From the NCBI GenBank assembly GCA_012845835.1, contig JABAKD010000019.1, forward strand, positions 10,450,844 to 10,514,843: a DNA stretch of 64,000 nt, in the 5' to 3' direction. Shown piece after piece: positions 43,050 to 54,689 of this stretch. Position 1 is the first letter of the stretch. Each line of letters begins with the position of its first letter. The position numbers and the translations under genes are program-made. The notes beneath the pieces are model-generated. The model worked only from the letters and a program-made list of their open reading frames with translations. It made no database searches and was not told where the DNA came from. This DNA is from Undaria pinnatifida (lineage: Eukaryota; Sar; Phaeophyceae; Laminariales; Alariaceae).

Positions 43050-43255
43050 GGAAAAAAGAAACAAAGAAAAGAAGAGAAAACAAAGGAAGGGAAAGGAAAG
43101 AAGATAAAGGAAAGGAAAGGAAAGAAGATAAAGGAAAGGAAACAAAAGAGAAGAAAGCGAAAAAAAAAGCGAAAGAGGAAAGGAAAGAAAAGAAAAGACA
43201 AGAAAAGCAAGATAATACAAGACAAGAAGAGGAAGCAAGGAAAGGCAAAGATGAA
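43050..43255. repeat. Purine tract, AAAGG/GAAAA-rich
   Basis: About 200 bp consist almost only of A and G on the + strand (GGAAAGGAAAGAAGATAAAG twice in tandem). The Lys/Glu-rich and Phe/Leu-rich frames over it are composition artefacts. Confidence 0.8.
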
Positions 43256-43679
43256 AAAAAAAGTCATACTCGCAGACCCTAGGAATTGACTAAAAAAGAC
43301 GGCATTGGGCTCATAGAGGGTATCAAGTGCATCATCCATAACATGTACCAGGTATTCCACTTTGATGAAAAAAAACAGCAGTAACGGTGAAAACATGAAC
43401 CCACAATATCGGAAGGACGTACAGGTCAGACAGGAAACACGAGACGGGGAGAGAGGAGAGAGAGATAGAGAGAGAGCAGCGCATGCTCCCGGATCCCCTC
43501 CCACGACACATGACCCCGGACCGATTCGTCCACGACAAACAAGCAAGAACCAACTTCGTAAAACGATCAAATAGACTTTCAAGGCATCAACCAAACTATC
43601 CCAATCGCTTTCAAAACTTCGTTCACCGCAAAAGGTTAGTTTCACAGATCCCTGCGCATTTCATCTTATTTTTCTCTCG

Positions 43680-43870
43680 TCCCTTCTACTATACTATTTT
43701 CGCGCGTTTCCTCTCTCCTTCTCCCTCCCCAGACGTAACTCAAGAGATCCGGGGTCACCAAACAGGGTCATCCCCCCCCTCTCCACTACGGTACGCGCCG
43801 TCGTTATTATCGCGGGGAAAATCCAGCTATTTCTTCCCTCGTCGACTCGCGTCCAACTGCTGCTGTGTCT
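43680..43870 (-). mobile_element. SINE-B body fragment
   Basis: CTCCCCAGACGTAACTCAAG, GATCCGGGGTCACCAAACAG, ACTACGGTACGCGCCG and CCTCGTCGACTCGCGTCCAA follow the family order in reverse. The head is lost. Confidence 0.7.
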
Positions 43871-43965
43871 TCCGACGTGTGTACGTATGTATGATACGTA
43901 TCCTTTTTTTTTTGCCGCTGCATAAACACTCCCACACCAATTCCAAGTAATTTTCCCTGAGCAAG

Positions 43966-44175
43966 GTGGGTGCGGTGCAAGTTTACTTCCTCGGGACAAG
44001 AAAAAAAAATACTAAGAAAAATCTGACAATCTACGACGGCAGCATCTGCCACACGAACCAGCCGGGGCTGGCTGTGGTGTGCTCGGGGACGTGTCCGGAG
44101 TGCAATGGGAAGAGATGCACGGGCCCCGAGCAGCACGGAGATACCTACGCACGTACTGGCCACACGATCTTCCCT
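43966..44175 (+). CDS. Possible coding remnant, Cys-rich, unassigned
   Basis: An open stretch reads IYDGSICHTNQPGLAVVCSG, then TCPECNGKRCTGPEQHGDTY and ARTGHTIFPSTAG. The CPECNGKRC motif and balanced codons look protein-like, but there is no start, the frame runs into element E at 44176, and the family is not recognised. It could be a remnant of a larger mobile element or of a gene exon. Confidence 0.25.
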
Positions 44176-44650
44176 AGCACAGCAGGGGTCCCAAAACAAA
44201 GCGAGCGGTGGTGGTGCGAGAGCAATATGACCGCCTTATTGCGGGAACCCGCCTTATTCCTTCCAGTGCGAAAATCAACCAGTCGCGCCAAGCTGTTCGG
44301 ACTTTTTTTTTTATATCCTCCGGCGGTTGAAGAAAAAAATAAAAGCTCAACCCCTTCACAACTGGAAACCCGTTTGACAACATTACTTGGATTTAGTATA
44401 GGGAGGGGTTCGGGGGCTCTAAAGGGGTTAACCTCACCACACTTCCACGTATTTTTGTACGCACGTCGTGTGTCGATCTAACTCAATTGCCTTCGCAATC
44501 CAGCTGGTTTTCTGGCGTGTCCTTCGGTGCCCACTATAGCGATAGCGTGAGCTGTCCCTATCGGCGGCCCCCGTTACTGTTTTGACCGCCTGATATCGGG
44601 ACACAGCCTTAAATCGGGATGCCGCCTTATTGGGGGACCTCCACTACTAA
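44176..44650. mobile_element. Element E, copy 2, carrying nested insertions
   Basis: Outer ends: CAGCAGGGGTCCCAAAACAA and CCGCCTTATTGGGGGACCTC with CACTACTA. Element E is interrupted after GTCGCGCCAAGC by a family C copy on the - strand (about 44300-44575). That copy is in turn interrupted by an 85-bp element (about 44346-44430) whose ends are CAACCCCTT and AAGGGGTT. The 85-bp element recurs alone at about 44725-44805 and, inverted, at 47997-48080. Confidence 0.7.
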
Positions 44651-45019
44651 AGAGGGTTGAGAACACCGGACCTTCCATATTCCAGGTCGCTATACAATAC
44701 CTGTGAGTCCCATATACCAACGCCTATTTAACTGGAAACCCGTTTTTGGGGACAAATTACTTGGAAGTAGTATAGGGAGGGGTTTTGGGGCTCTAAAAGG
44801 GGTAAATGGACCATATCATAAGGTTTAGTTGACCATGAAGGTTACTAAACCCTTCTAGCACCGCACTCCCGACATGTGGACAAAACACTTGGAATTAGAG
44901 TAGGAACATTTGAGGAGTTGGAAAAGGGTTAAAAACGATATTTCAAAATACAGCAATCGGTCGTGGTGGTCCCTCAATGGTGCCGTGCCTTGCCAGACGA
45001 CGATAGACGTACTAAAGTG

Positions 45020-45345
45020 GGACCCCGCACTATACTGAAATATTGTAGGACGAGGTCGTCACAAGGGATTGCCACCGCACTAAAGTGGGACCCTGCACTA
45101 AAGGTACCGCACTAACGTAGGACCACGACTAAACATCATTTCATTTTCACCGCGCTAAACTGGGATCCCGCACCAACGGGAACCGTACTAACATAGGACC
45201 ACGACTGCTTAGCATTATATTTTCACTGCACCCCGCACTAAAGGGTACTATACTAACGTAGGACCACGACTGTACATCACCATTTTTTACCGCCCTAAAC
45301 TGGGACCCCGCACTAAAGGGTACCGCACTAACGCGGTAGCGTAGC
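45020..45345. repeat. Tandem array of GCACTAAAGTGGGACCC motifs
   Basis: Units combine CGCACTAAAGTGGGACCC, TACCGCACTAACGTAGGACC and ACGACT..ACATCA with a T/A-rich spacer, repeating about every 75-80 bp over four or so units. Confidence 0.65.
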
Positions 45346-45944
45346 TGCAATCCAAGATATCCGGCACGCCGACGGCGCCCCACAGCATCACCATTGAGGA
45401 GTCCCCCCTTGGGGGCGTAAAAACTCAAAACGGCGTGGTGAGTCGAGCTGACCGCCTCTGGACGCGCCCGCCCGCGCAGTGCACAGCCCAAATCCAGAAC
45501 ATACTTTGAAGAGCCCTTCCTTCGTAGCGAACGCTAACAAATTGAGATTTGGTGACGAAAAAACATCACGATTTGTGACATTTACAAGTTGGCAAAACGT
45601 AAAAATGTTTTCGAAAAAAAAATCGCGAACATCGGTTTGCTCTAACCTTTTGTCACGACTCGTGTGGCGCACTTTATTTTTCGTTCTACCCTTGACCCTT
45701 GTCCAAGTCCACAAGTGACCCTACTCTAATTCCTAGTGTTCGGTGCCCAAAACAGGGGTGCAGTCCAAATGGGCGAATAAGCCAAGGACTATGATACGTA
45801 GGAGCCATAGAACCACGCAGGGACGCGGGGTGCTATTTATTCACCTGGCACTGGTGTTTATTTATTTATTGCTCACTTTCCGTCAACTATCTTTGCCCTT
45901 TGTTTTCCGTCTTCTCCCTTCCTAGGCGAAACTTAGACACTGGT

Positions 45945-46140
45945 TTTTGGTGTTAATGTATTTTTTGCTCATCCCATCTATATTGTTTTCGCCCTCTTCC
46001 TCTTTCTCCCTTCCTAGACGTTGCTCAGATCCGGGGTCACCAAGCAGGCTCTTCTCCCCTCTCCCCACTAGGTTACACGCCTTCGTATTTATCGCGAAAA
46101 TACCTCAGCCCTTTCTTCTGACGTCGACTCGCATCCAATT
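45945..46140 (-). mobile_element. SINE-B body fragment
   Basis: TCCCTTCCTAGACGTTGCTC, AGATCCGGGGTCACCAAGCA and GACGTCGACTCGCATCCAAT follow the family order in reverse. A second, shorter start (CCCTTCCTAGGCGAAACTTA) lies just left, at about 45917. Confidence 0.65.
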
Positions 46141-46982
46141 GCTATATTCCCAGAGATTTCGTAGGTACTCGAATTAAACTGTTTGTCAGTTGCATTGCAG
46201 TTTTTTTTCTTCGTTTTTTTTTCGCTTTTGCGACAACGCAAAAGCAGCCCGAAACAGAGCAGCAGTGGCGGAAAAGCGGGGGTTTTTCCCATGGCTGTTA
46301 TGGCCATGGCTCACGACAAACGCATATACAACTACTAGTGTAACAGCAGAGTACGTTAGACTCCATCAGCACCAACACCAGCGCCAGCACCTGCGCAAAC
46401 CCCATACGCTGCCAACAAATAACCCGAAGGAATGACGAAAAAAAATCACCAACGCGGGACCACAACTGTAATAAAATCAACGACATCCGGCACGCCGACG
46501 GGACCTCACAGCATTGCCAATAAGGAGTCTCCCCGCGGGGTCTTAAAAAATCAAAACGGGCTGGTGGGTCTCGCTGACGGCCCCCGGACGTGCCCGCGCA
46601 CTACACCAACGGCCAATAAGCATAACCTGCTTCTACTCTAAAGAGCTATTCCTTCGTAACGAGCGCCAACAAAGTACGATTCGCGACCAAAAAACAAGAA
46701 ATCACGATTCTTGATGGTTTCAGCGATTTTGCCAGGCGTTCTTCCAATACAGGGAATGTTAATGACAGTGCCCTGGTTTTCGACTGTCGACGCTGTGTCT
46801 GTCGAGGAGTTTGCTGCTTGACAGTCGCACGAGGGGCCAAACGTCTGTCAACCGACAAATTTGCTGGAGATGGGCACCGGATAGACAAAACGGCGAAAAC
46901 GGCGAATCCGCGGTTTTTGGAAGCCCAGCAGGCGTGCGTGATGTCGAGGGGTTGTTCAAAACAAGAGCTGGCAGATTTTGAG

Positions 46983-47060
46983 CTCCGTTAACCGGTTCGG
47001 TTAACCGGTTAAACCGGTTATGAACACCGGTTTAACCGGCAATCAAAAAATCGGTTGACT
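46983..47060. repeat. TTAACCGGTT palindrome cluster
   Basis: Four AACCGG/CCGGTT palindromic boxes sit within 55 bp. A second cluster with TAACCGGTTAA and ACGGTTAAACCGT is at about 48085-48140, so the two could be the inverted ends of a 1.1-kb element. Confidence 0.5.
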
Positions 47061-47996
47061 TGTTTTACACTAAAACGCGCCTGCAGCAGCGAACAGCGTA
47101 TTCACAAACACGTTAATAAACGTGACAGCATGACAGTTGGTTGATCCAACGTCAATTGTGCCTGGACCAGCTACCACGTATTTATTACTCTAGAACGTGA
47201 TTGCAACCTGAAAGTAGATGGACCCAGCATCAATTGTGACGGATAGTCCACGTTGCATCACTCGCACACACAAAACACGCACAATACGTCGTACACTCAC
47301 CAGTCCCGCCCGCCACCGCTCCGACATGAGCCAAGAGGTTGTTTGGGTCGATGCAGGAGTCACCGTCGCCGTTGCACAGCTGTAGTGCAAGTTGAATCCC
47401 GACCCGCTGTGGAGCTATATTTTTTTTTTTAACGGGTTAAAAGAATTTTTGTGTTGACGTACTTCATTGGTTTTTCGTTTCGCCACGTTTCCTTTCCAGC
47501 TCAACTCTCGCGGGAGCTCTCGCACTCAACGGTCTTCTGGACACAAGCCGTGTTCACAGATCTTTCTGCACCCCCGGTGAATGTCTTCACTTACAGGATG
47601 CGGTCCTGATTGCTTTGATTTTGCGGAGGTTTTACAGTAAGTCGTGTCAGGTATATAATAGTCAGGTATATAGAGATAAGCAGTGCAACTGAGCTGTTGC
47701 CTATACTCGTCGCACAATGGTAGCCGTGACGCTGATTTAAGAAGGTTCACGAGCATAGAGTGCGCGGGTTTCTGGTTGAGGGGTGGTTTTGACGCAGTCT
47801 GACGTCGTGCGTAACAAAGAAAACGATTACTTTCCAGCTGATCAGCATCACATACGTGGCAATCCACCTCAAAAGAGACGCGTTATTGGCGAACGGAACC
47901 AAACACGCACTTTTCAATACACCACAACGTGGCACTCAAAGAAAACCAACCCGATTTGCAATGTCGTGGATGCTTTTTACCACTTTAAACGCGGTT
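47061..47996. other. No gene recognised
   Basis: Mixed DNA with a possible eroded SINE-A piece at about 47480-47560 (CCTTTCCAGCTCAACTCTCG; ACAAGCCGTGTTCACAG). Short open frames on both strands have no domain likeness. Confidence 0.4.
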
Positions 47997-48154
47997 TAAC
48001 CCCTTCGAAGCCCCAAATCCCCTTTCTATACCAACTTCAAGTGAATTTGTCCCCAAAGTAAAGGATTTCCAGTTGTACAGGCGTATATCGGTTTTCGGGT
48101 AACCGGTTAAGAGACAGAAAAAAAAACGGTTAAACCGTTTTTCTTGTTTAGAAG

Positions 48155-48420
48155 GAGTCATACTACGGTAGCCCCCCCCAACTTTTCATTAGCGAAATGA
48201 CGGTTTCGAAACCAGCTCCCGGTCGTATCTCCTGAAACATGGTGTCTTTCAACACCCCAACGTCATCGATCGATGGGCCTTTGCATACAAGAGATACATT
48301 TGAATATTTTTCATTCAATAGTATCATTTCTTGTGTCAAGCAGCCCTGAAACGTTCGAAAAGAAAATCGCTGGTGTTGGGGGGTGGTGTTGGGGGGGGCT
48401 ATCGTAGAATCAGTCAAAGA
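48155..48420. mobile_element. MITE-2 copy
   Basis: Ends GAGTCATACTACGGTAGCCC and GGGGGGGCTATCGTAGAATC plus AGTC. Internal CACCCCAACGTCATCGATCG matches the 26.15-kb copy closely, so these two form a subfamily distinct from the 12.5 and 48.7 kb copies. Confidence 0.75.
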
Positions 48421-48474
48421 ACGCCTCCTATCCGGTTTTCGGTTTTTCGCGAACGTCATCCGGTGCCCACCTCT

Positions 48475-48660
48475 ATTCCTGACAAAAAAAAAAGTGAGAT
48501 TCGTGACAAAACCTCACGATTTGTGGCATTTCCAAAAATTGGAAAAAATGTCACTTTTTCCAAAAAGGTACGATTTTCAATTTCGTTCTTATGTAACGAG
48601 TTTTTGTCACGATTCGTGATCTACTGCCACTTGTTTTTTTTCGCTAGGGACGGCCCTTAA
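48475..48660. repeat. Dispersed repeat K (GTGACAAAACCTCACGATTTG)
   Basis: Shares AAATTGAGATTTGGTGACG / GAGATTCGTGACAAAACC, TCACGATTTGTGRCATTT and TTTTGTCACGAYTCGTG with 45510-45700, and more weakly with 1740-1910 and 50370-50660. About 180 bp; class unknown. Confidence 0.45.
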
Positions 48661-48667
48661 ATAAATT

Positions 48668-48767
48668 AGCCGACTGATTCTTCCCACGATAGCTGCCCCC
48701 AAAACCAGCGATTTTCCTTTTTTTTCTTGAACGAACGCTTCATGGCTGCTCGACACGAAGAAGGGCG

Positions 48768-48803
<36 letters not shown>

Positions 48804-49118
48804 TATCCTCCGGCGGACGGGGAAAAATAAAGCTTTAGCTCACCACACTTCCACGTATTTTCATACGCGTCGTGTGTCGATTTAACTCAGTTGCTTTCGC
48901 AGCCCAACGCTAGCTGGCGCACCCTTCGGGTCCCATTGTAGGTATAGCGTAAGCTGTTATCTCCACACATTCTGTCTTGTTTGCAAAGGACGATCGAACA
49001 ATCACGTCTGGGTGGCAAGGGGCACCGTATTTCAGAAGGTACGGCCGGGAGCTGTTTTTTTTCAAAACCGGCGATTTCGTTGAAGAAAAGTTGGGGGGGC
49101 TACCGTAGTAAGACTCAG
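48668..49118. mobile_element. MITE-2 copy split by a family C insertion
   Basis: Left half: GACTGATTCTTCCCACGATA to about 48768 (CGACACGAAGAAGGGCGC). Right half: from about 48970 (TTGTTTGCAAAGGACGATCG) to GGGGGGGCTACCGTAGTAAG plus ACTCAG. Between them are an AT run (48771-48800) and a - strand family C fragment with TATCCTCCGGCGGACGGGGA at its tail end. The halves continue each other when compared with the intact 12.5-kb copy. Confidence 0.8.
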
Positions 49119-49359
49119 CCCTCTTTCAAGTCCACAAATGATCCTACAACAATCCTAGAGCGTTTTGTGCCCTCCGAAAGGGTAGAGTCCTGAAGGCTTC
49201 AACACGTCTAGGACCACGTGGGCGCCATACAGCAGTACAAACAAGGATCTGTCTTCCCTGAGACGCAAATCATGAACAGGGAAATACTCCTTCTCATGTA
49301 TGAAACACAACGTACCCGGTATAGTATACTTCGAAGTATATGTACAAGTACATACAATT

Positions 49360-49530
49360 CGACGCGAGTCGACGAGGAAAGAACATGCAGAATTCTTCTC
49401 GCGATAAAAATGAAGACGCGTACCGTAGTCGGGAGGGGGGAGGAGGGCCCGCCATATGACCCCGGATCTGAGTTACTACTGGGACGGAGGGAGGGCGAGA
49501 GTAGTGCGTGGATAACAAAAGGGATGCAGG
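49360..49530 (+). mobile_element. SINE-B body fragment
   Basis: CGACGCGAGTCGACGAGGAA, GAATTCTTCTCGCG, TGACCCCGGATCTGAGTTAC and GGCGAGAGTAGTGCGTGGAT in family order. The head is missing. Confidence 0.7.
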
Positions 49531-50149
49531 AGAAAAATAAGAAGATATGTAGACACAAGCCTGTCGGGCACCGCGTAGCATTACGAACGCATGACAACAA
49601 AAACGCACCATCTGGGACGAGACTTCCCGTGATTACTTTATCCACAACGAGCAACGAGGGGGGCACATACAACCAAAACGGTCGCCTTGAAAGGATCTCG
49701 TCGGGATCTGTCCGCAGGCGCATCGCTCGGGGTTTCACTCTCCCCGGTGCCGGTGCGAGAAAATCACCCCAGAAACTCCTCCAAAGGCATGTGATATTTT
49801 GCGTGGTTTACGGCAAATCACAGGCCCGCCAGAAATAACCTGCTATCGTATCCTATTTGGAATGAGCATCAGATTTTTATTGTGACACCACCCTTGACCA
49901 ACCATAGAGCACAGGCTATTACATTGGATTTTGTGTAGCGCTCGCCGCTGAGCCCGATTTCTTAGTTCAATTTCTTAAGTGACCGCCCTAAAAGTGAGCC
50001 ATACTTTCCTATTACACACCTTACCAGGAACCTTATTCGCGAGTCTATGTTCTGTGTACCGGTTCGTACTGGTTTGAGTGTTGTTCCCCGGTTTACTGTG
50101 GCCGTATGGTGGAAACCCTTGATTTTCGTGCATCAGGTCGGCGCGGGAC

Positions 50150-50370
50150 GTGGGATCTTGGTGCCAAGCAAATAGGTCAGGAGAAAGCACTTCCACCCCT
50201 TGACAGACGGAAATTTTCCAAAAAATATTTTGACTAACGCCAAAATACTAGGTTTTGGTGCGGAACGATCGGCTTCACTCGCTTGACCGCTGCACGTTTT
50301 CCCTTGACTGGCCGTCTCCTGGCGTCTTTGGTGCCAAGTGGACCTTGGCCGAGAGCGATTAAGAAGGGTC
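50150..50370. repeat. Dispersed repeat I (CTTGACAGACGGAAATTTTCC)
   Basis: CCTTGACAGACGGAAATTTT, CCAAAATACTAGGTTTTGGT and CGTTTTCCCTTGACTGGCCG, then TCTCCTGGCGTC recur inverted at about 61955-62095. The stretch CGTGGGAT..GGTGCCAAGTGGACC occurs again at 50780-50815 and in part near 51290. Confidence 0.5.
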
Positions 50371-50834
50371 ATTTCTGAAACGAACACAAAAAAATGGCAG
50401 GAAAAAATCGCGGCAAAACGCGTGGCAAGTACAACAAAAAAACGTGGCATTTGTCGGGAGAATCCTAATTTGCTTTGTAATATCAAAAGCCTTGAAAGTT
50501 TCAAGAAAAGAAAAACATGTCGCGGGATGGCTTCTTGACCAACGACAAAAAACAAACGAACGATCAGCGATACCTACTTGTTTGTTGCAAAACGCGACAG
50601 TTCAAAAAGTTTCTGAAAACGTCGGAAAAATCGTGACTTTTTGCGTTCGTTAGGAATGGCCCTAAATAAACCAAGGCAAGTTTTGGGTGAGTGCTCAGGT
50701 CCGAGTGGGATTGAGTCGGCGTAGAGTCAGGGTTAGAACCGGGCGGGTGTGGGCAGGGTCGACTTTTGGTGGATCACGTCGGCGTGGGATGCGGGACCAA
50801 GGCGCCAAGTGGACCCTGACAGAAGCTATTAACG

Positions 50835-51090
50835 GTGATCAAGTGGTGCATTCCACAGCCGTCAGTTTTATCCCCCTCCAAAACGGGGTTTATAGTTTCC
50901 GTGAACAGATTGGTTAACATCACGCTGTGGACCCTGGTACACGCTAGTTCTAAGGGGACTCGCCGACCTATGTCCTTAATGAGGACACACACCCAGTGAT
51001 GCGCGCGATCGGAGTATCTCACACAGCTTGCAAAGATGAGTTTCGACGAAATCTCCCTAAAACCTTTGATTTCACAGCTGGAGTGTATTT
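50835..51090 (+). mobile_element. Family F element
   Basis: AAGTGGTGCATTCCACAGCC, GTTTATAGTTTCCGTGAACA, GACTCGCCGACCTATGTCCT, CGCGCGATCGGAGTATC and GCAAAGATGAGTTTCGACGA are in family order. Confidence 0.65.
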
Positions 51091-51744
51091 CAATATTTTT
51101 TAATATACCTACGTAGGGTCAGGTTGGAGCAAAGGTGTCATCGGTTGACGGCACTCTTGCCCCTTAGGACAGCCGTCTAGGAACTCCACACACTAAAACC
51201 AATATGATAAGTACAAAGACGTCTTGACGGGTCAAACCTAGACCGTCAACCGTCATCTTCGGATTGGCCCCGTCCGGGTGAGAATAAATTGGCGTGGGAC
51301 GAGGGTGCCAGGCGAGAGGAAGCAGAATCAATAGCAGCGTCGGCCTGCTATTTTCTCCCACAGGCTTACGTCTACAAAATGTTGTACAAATCCAATCCAG
51401 GAAACATGAGCTATCATGCATGGGCCACGCACATCTTACGACTCCCGATCGACAATAATACGATCTGTAAATCTAAATAGGCCATGCAGACTATGTAGAC
51501 CAGTTTTGTTATCAACCGGTTTTGGATTTCAGACGCGTTTTTTTTTAAAACAAAAATCGACGATGACGACATCGGCCACATGAAACAATTCGGGATGCTA
51601 CGTAGGTGCAATCGGAGGCGTGTTCGAACTGCAACACAAGAAGCTGTGAGGCAAGCAAGCGTGAGGTATGACGATACTCGGACTGCATCAAGCTCCATCC
51701 TATCATAGACGATTGATTAGATCGCGCTCGTCGCTTTTTGGTCT

Positions 51745-51905
51745 GTATGAATGGTCCCACACGGGTTTAGCATTTTTTGGTTCGTTTGTGTTTTTGTGTT
51801 CCCTGGGGTATTTCTCAGCTCCAGAGTGACTGGAGCCTGTCCTGTGACCACGGACTGGACTATGCGAGTTAATGTGAGAGCAACAACATCTACAACATCA
51901 ACATC

Positions 51906-51964
<59 letters not shown>

Positions 51965-51965
51965 G
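51745..51965 (+). mobile_element. Family D element with CAA tail
   Basis: TTGTGTTCCCTGGGGTATTT, CTCAGCTCCAGAGTGACTGG, AGCCTGTCCTGTGACCACGG and ATGCGAGTTAATGTGAGA lead into about 60 bp of CAA repeats. A GGACA pentamer run follows at 52028-52055. Confidence 0.75.
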
Positions 51966-52529
51966 ATCTGCTCTTGAGGGACATATAGGAAGAATCATGA
52001 TGTACTGTCCAGTACTGCCAAATACAGGAGGACAGGACAGGACAGGACAGGACAGCAGCAAACACACAAAAAAAACACATCAAACAGCGCTGCTGGATTC
52101 GCATGTAAAATACGCTTGAGCAGCTTTTTTACAAGTCCTTCCGACTCTAGTCAAATGACACAATAACACCGACAAAAAATACCCGACTACCCACAACGGC
52201 AGCAAAAAAAAAGAGCAAGTAAAAGCCATATTCTAACTGCGTTACGAACCACCGTGCACAATAAGTACTGCTGTACTACACCTGCTGCCAGACCTCTATG
52301 CTCTACACATCATTATATACCGGACACCCATGCTTTCACGTACACGTATAGCTTATGTGGTAAGAAAACACGAGCATCAGATAGTAGCCGTTGCCTTCCC
52401 CCCCCCCTCTACGACTAATCCATTACATGTAGATTGGTATGTGGTGAAAAACACGAGCGCATCATGTCGTACCCCGTTGTCTTTTTTTTCTACTACTGGT
52501 ACTCGTGATCTACTATCTTCGCACTTTTT

Positions 52530-52785
52530 CTTTCTCCTCTTCCCGCCCTAATACTCGTACCTCAGACCCGAGGTCACTGAGCAGAGGCTCCTCTCCCACC
52601 TCCCCACTACGATACGCGCCCCGATTCTTATCGCGCGAAAACAACTCAGCACATTCTTTCCTCGTCGACTCGCGTCTAACATTATGGTCGTTTGGTCCTG
52701 GAGGCAATCGTATCATACGAGTACCGAACAACACGCAAGGCAGCACACCCCCCCAGCTACAATCGCACGTAAACACATACAAATT

Positions 52786-52817
<32 letters not shown>

Positions 52818-53010
52818 CACAAATCCACGCGGGTCGACGAGGGGAGAAAATGCTGAAGTCTTGTCGCGATAAAAACGAAGGCGCTGTACCGTAGTGGGGG
52901 GGGGGGGAGGAGGGCCCGCTATGTGATCCCGGATCTGAGTTACTGCTGGGAGGGAGCGCGAAAGAAGTGCCAGGATGATAAATGGGATACAAAAAAGGAA
53001 AGAAAGAAAC
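52530..53010. mobile_element. Two SINE-B bodies in inverted orientation around a TA run
   Basis: The left body (- strand, 52530-52690) and the right body (+ strand, 52826-53010) are mirror copies: CTCGTCGACTCGCGTC faces GCGGGTCGACGAGGGGAG. A run of about 13 TA dinucleotides lies at 52784-52812. The result is a long imperfect inverted repeat of about 480 bp. Confidence 0.75.
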
Positions 53011-53014
53011 TAGG

Positions 53015-53461
53015 GGGTTCCTCGGCAAGGCGGTTGGTGTGCTCTAGAGAGCAATACGACCGCCTTATAGGGGGGAAGCTGCGTTATTCCCCAGTAAGGC
53101 GGTTGGTGTGCCAGAGCAATATGAATGCCTTATAGAGAGAGGCCGCCTTATCCCCCAGTAAGGCGGTTGGTGTGCCAGAGCAGTACGACCGCCTCATGGG
53201 GGGAAGCCACCTTAGCCCCCAGTAAGGCGGTTGGTGTGCCACAGCAATATGACTGTGCCTTAAAGAGGGAAGCCGCCTTATCCCCCAGTAAGGCGGTTGG
53301 TGTGCCAGAGCAATACGACCGCCTTATAGGGGGAGGCCGCCTTATTCATTCCAAGTAATATGAGTGCAATTCCTATTCCCCAGTCGCGCCGAGCGATGCT
53401 GACCGCCTTATATCGGCACACCGCGTTACTCAGACCGCGGTATTGGGGGACCACTACTGCT
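53015..53461. mobile_element. Element E, copy 3
   Basis: It begins GGGGGTTCCTCGGCAAGGCG and has five units with GGCGGTTGGTGTGCCAGAGC and ACCGCCTTATAGGGGGAGGC. It ends CCCCAGTCGCGCCGAGCGAT, then CCGCGGTATTGGGGGACCAC and TACTGCTG. It starts within 10 bp of the SINE-B end. Confidence 0.7.
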
Positions 53462-54515
53462 GTACGTTTAACGTTTTTCAGATATACGCGTCAAGTTTGT
53501 TCGCGATAATTGTGTGGTAGGACTGCCCCCGCCAGCCTCGTGCCGATGTGGAGCCCCCGCGGCGAGGGTTAGGGTTAGGCTTGGGATCAGATTGGTATTG
53601 GCACCACACACGTCGTTTTTTGCCGACCTGCCCACCGAAGGGTTGCAGCTAGGTTTTATACACGTGCACGTATAAGCAGTCGCCATACTAGCACCGCTAC
53701 GTAAGAATTTACGCGCAAAGCCGAAAAACCTTTCATGTACAAGTATATATACATACGAGATATACTGGGTACGCACGTGCAAAGTGTGCGTGGCTTTTTC
53801 TCACTTCGTTTAGTTTTGTCGTTCCTTTTTTTTTCAATTAGTCTGGTGTGCTGGCTTGCATCTTTTCTTCGCTCGCTGTGTTCAGTGCGGTTGGCATCGA
53901 TTGCATGGCCGAATCACCGCCGTGCATGTATTTGCTATGCGTATCTCTGTCTCGCAGTTTGTGGCCACAGAGGTCGTTCCTCTAAGAGGCATCGGTACGG
54001 AAACTGATCATGCTGAAAATGAAAGATGGGTAGAAAAGTCCAAATTGGAAAAGTCAGTTGAATTTGAACAACACGCACACGGACACTGCTGCTTCCAAGC
54101 CCGATTCTCTCGGCAGCAGGAAATCGCAAACAAACACCCAAGTGACATGTGTCTGCGGAACAACCTCGACGGGATCATTACAACACCACCATTTTAGCCG
54201 TGCGCGACAATTTACTAGAAAATCCATGGCAGGCTGTGCATGTTTTTCACGTTAAACTGGCATTTACACCCATCTACATCCAACACAACCAGTGCCTCGT
54301 GCTGGTGCCTCTCATGAGAGAGATGAGCTCTGTGGTCGCAACCTACGAGACAGAGACAGGAGAGAGGCACATTGCAAATACAGCAACAGGTTTGGGCCAT
54401 GCGACCGGCGATGCCATCCGCGACGAGCACGCGGGAAGAGCAGTGGAGTGATATTAATCTTACGCGTGCTATTCGCCTTGTACGGCGCTTGAATCAGCAT
54501 ACTAAAACCTCTTGT
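53462..54515. other. Mixed DNA with dispersed pieces, no gene assigned
   Basis: The segment CAGTGCCTCGTGCTGGTGCC with GAGATGAGCTCTGTGGTCGC (54290-54400) recurs in part at 40720-40820, inverted at 53930-54000, and at 62985-63070, defining another repeat. Open frames over 53735-54450 are short, overlap on both strands and lack domains. Confidence 0.4.
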
Positions 54516-54689
54516 GTGTATTTTTTATTTTTTCATGGACTTTAGTGTGGTGACGACTGGAGCCTGTCCTGACCTGCGCCCACGGACTTGATTATTATGC
54601 GCGTTGATGTGATAACAACAAGGCATAATTCAGTATCCATTTACTCCCTGGTGCCCTTATCTATTCGTGCTCATCCATTCCACTATCCC

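Noticed and set aside
43050-43255. Lys/Glu-rich or Phe-rich proteins over the purine tract
   Set aside because: Composition artefact of an A/G-only stretch.
53566-53582. Telomere-like GGGTTAGGGTTAGG
   Set aside because: Only two units, not an array.
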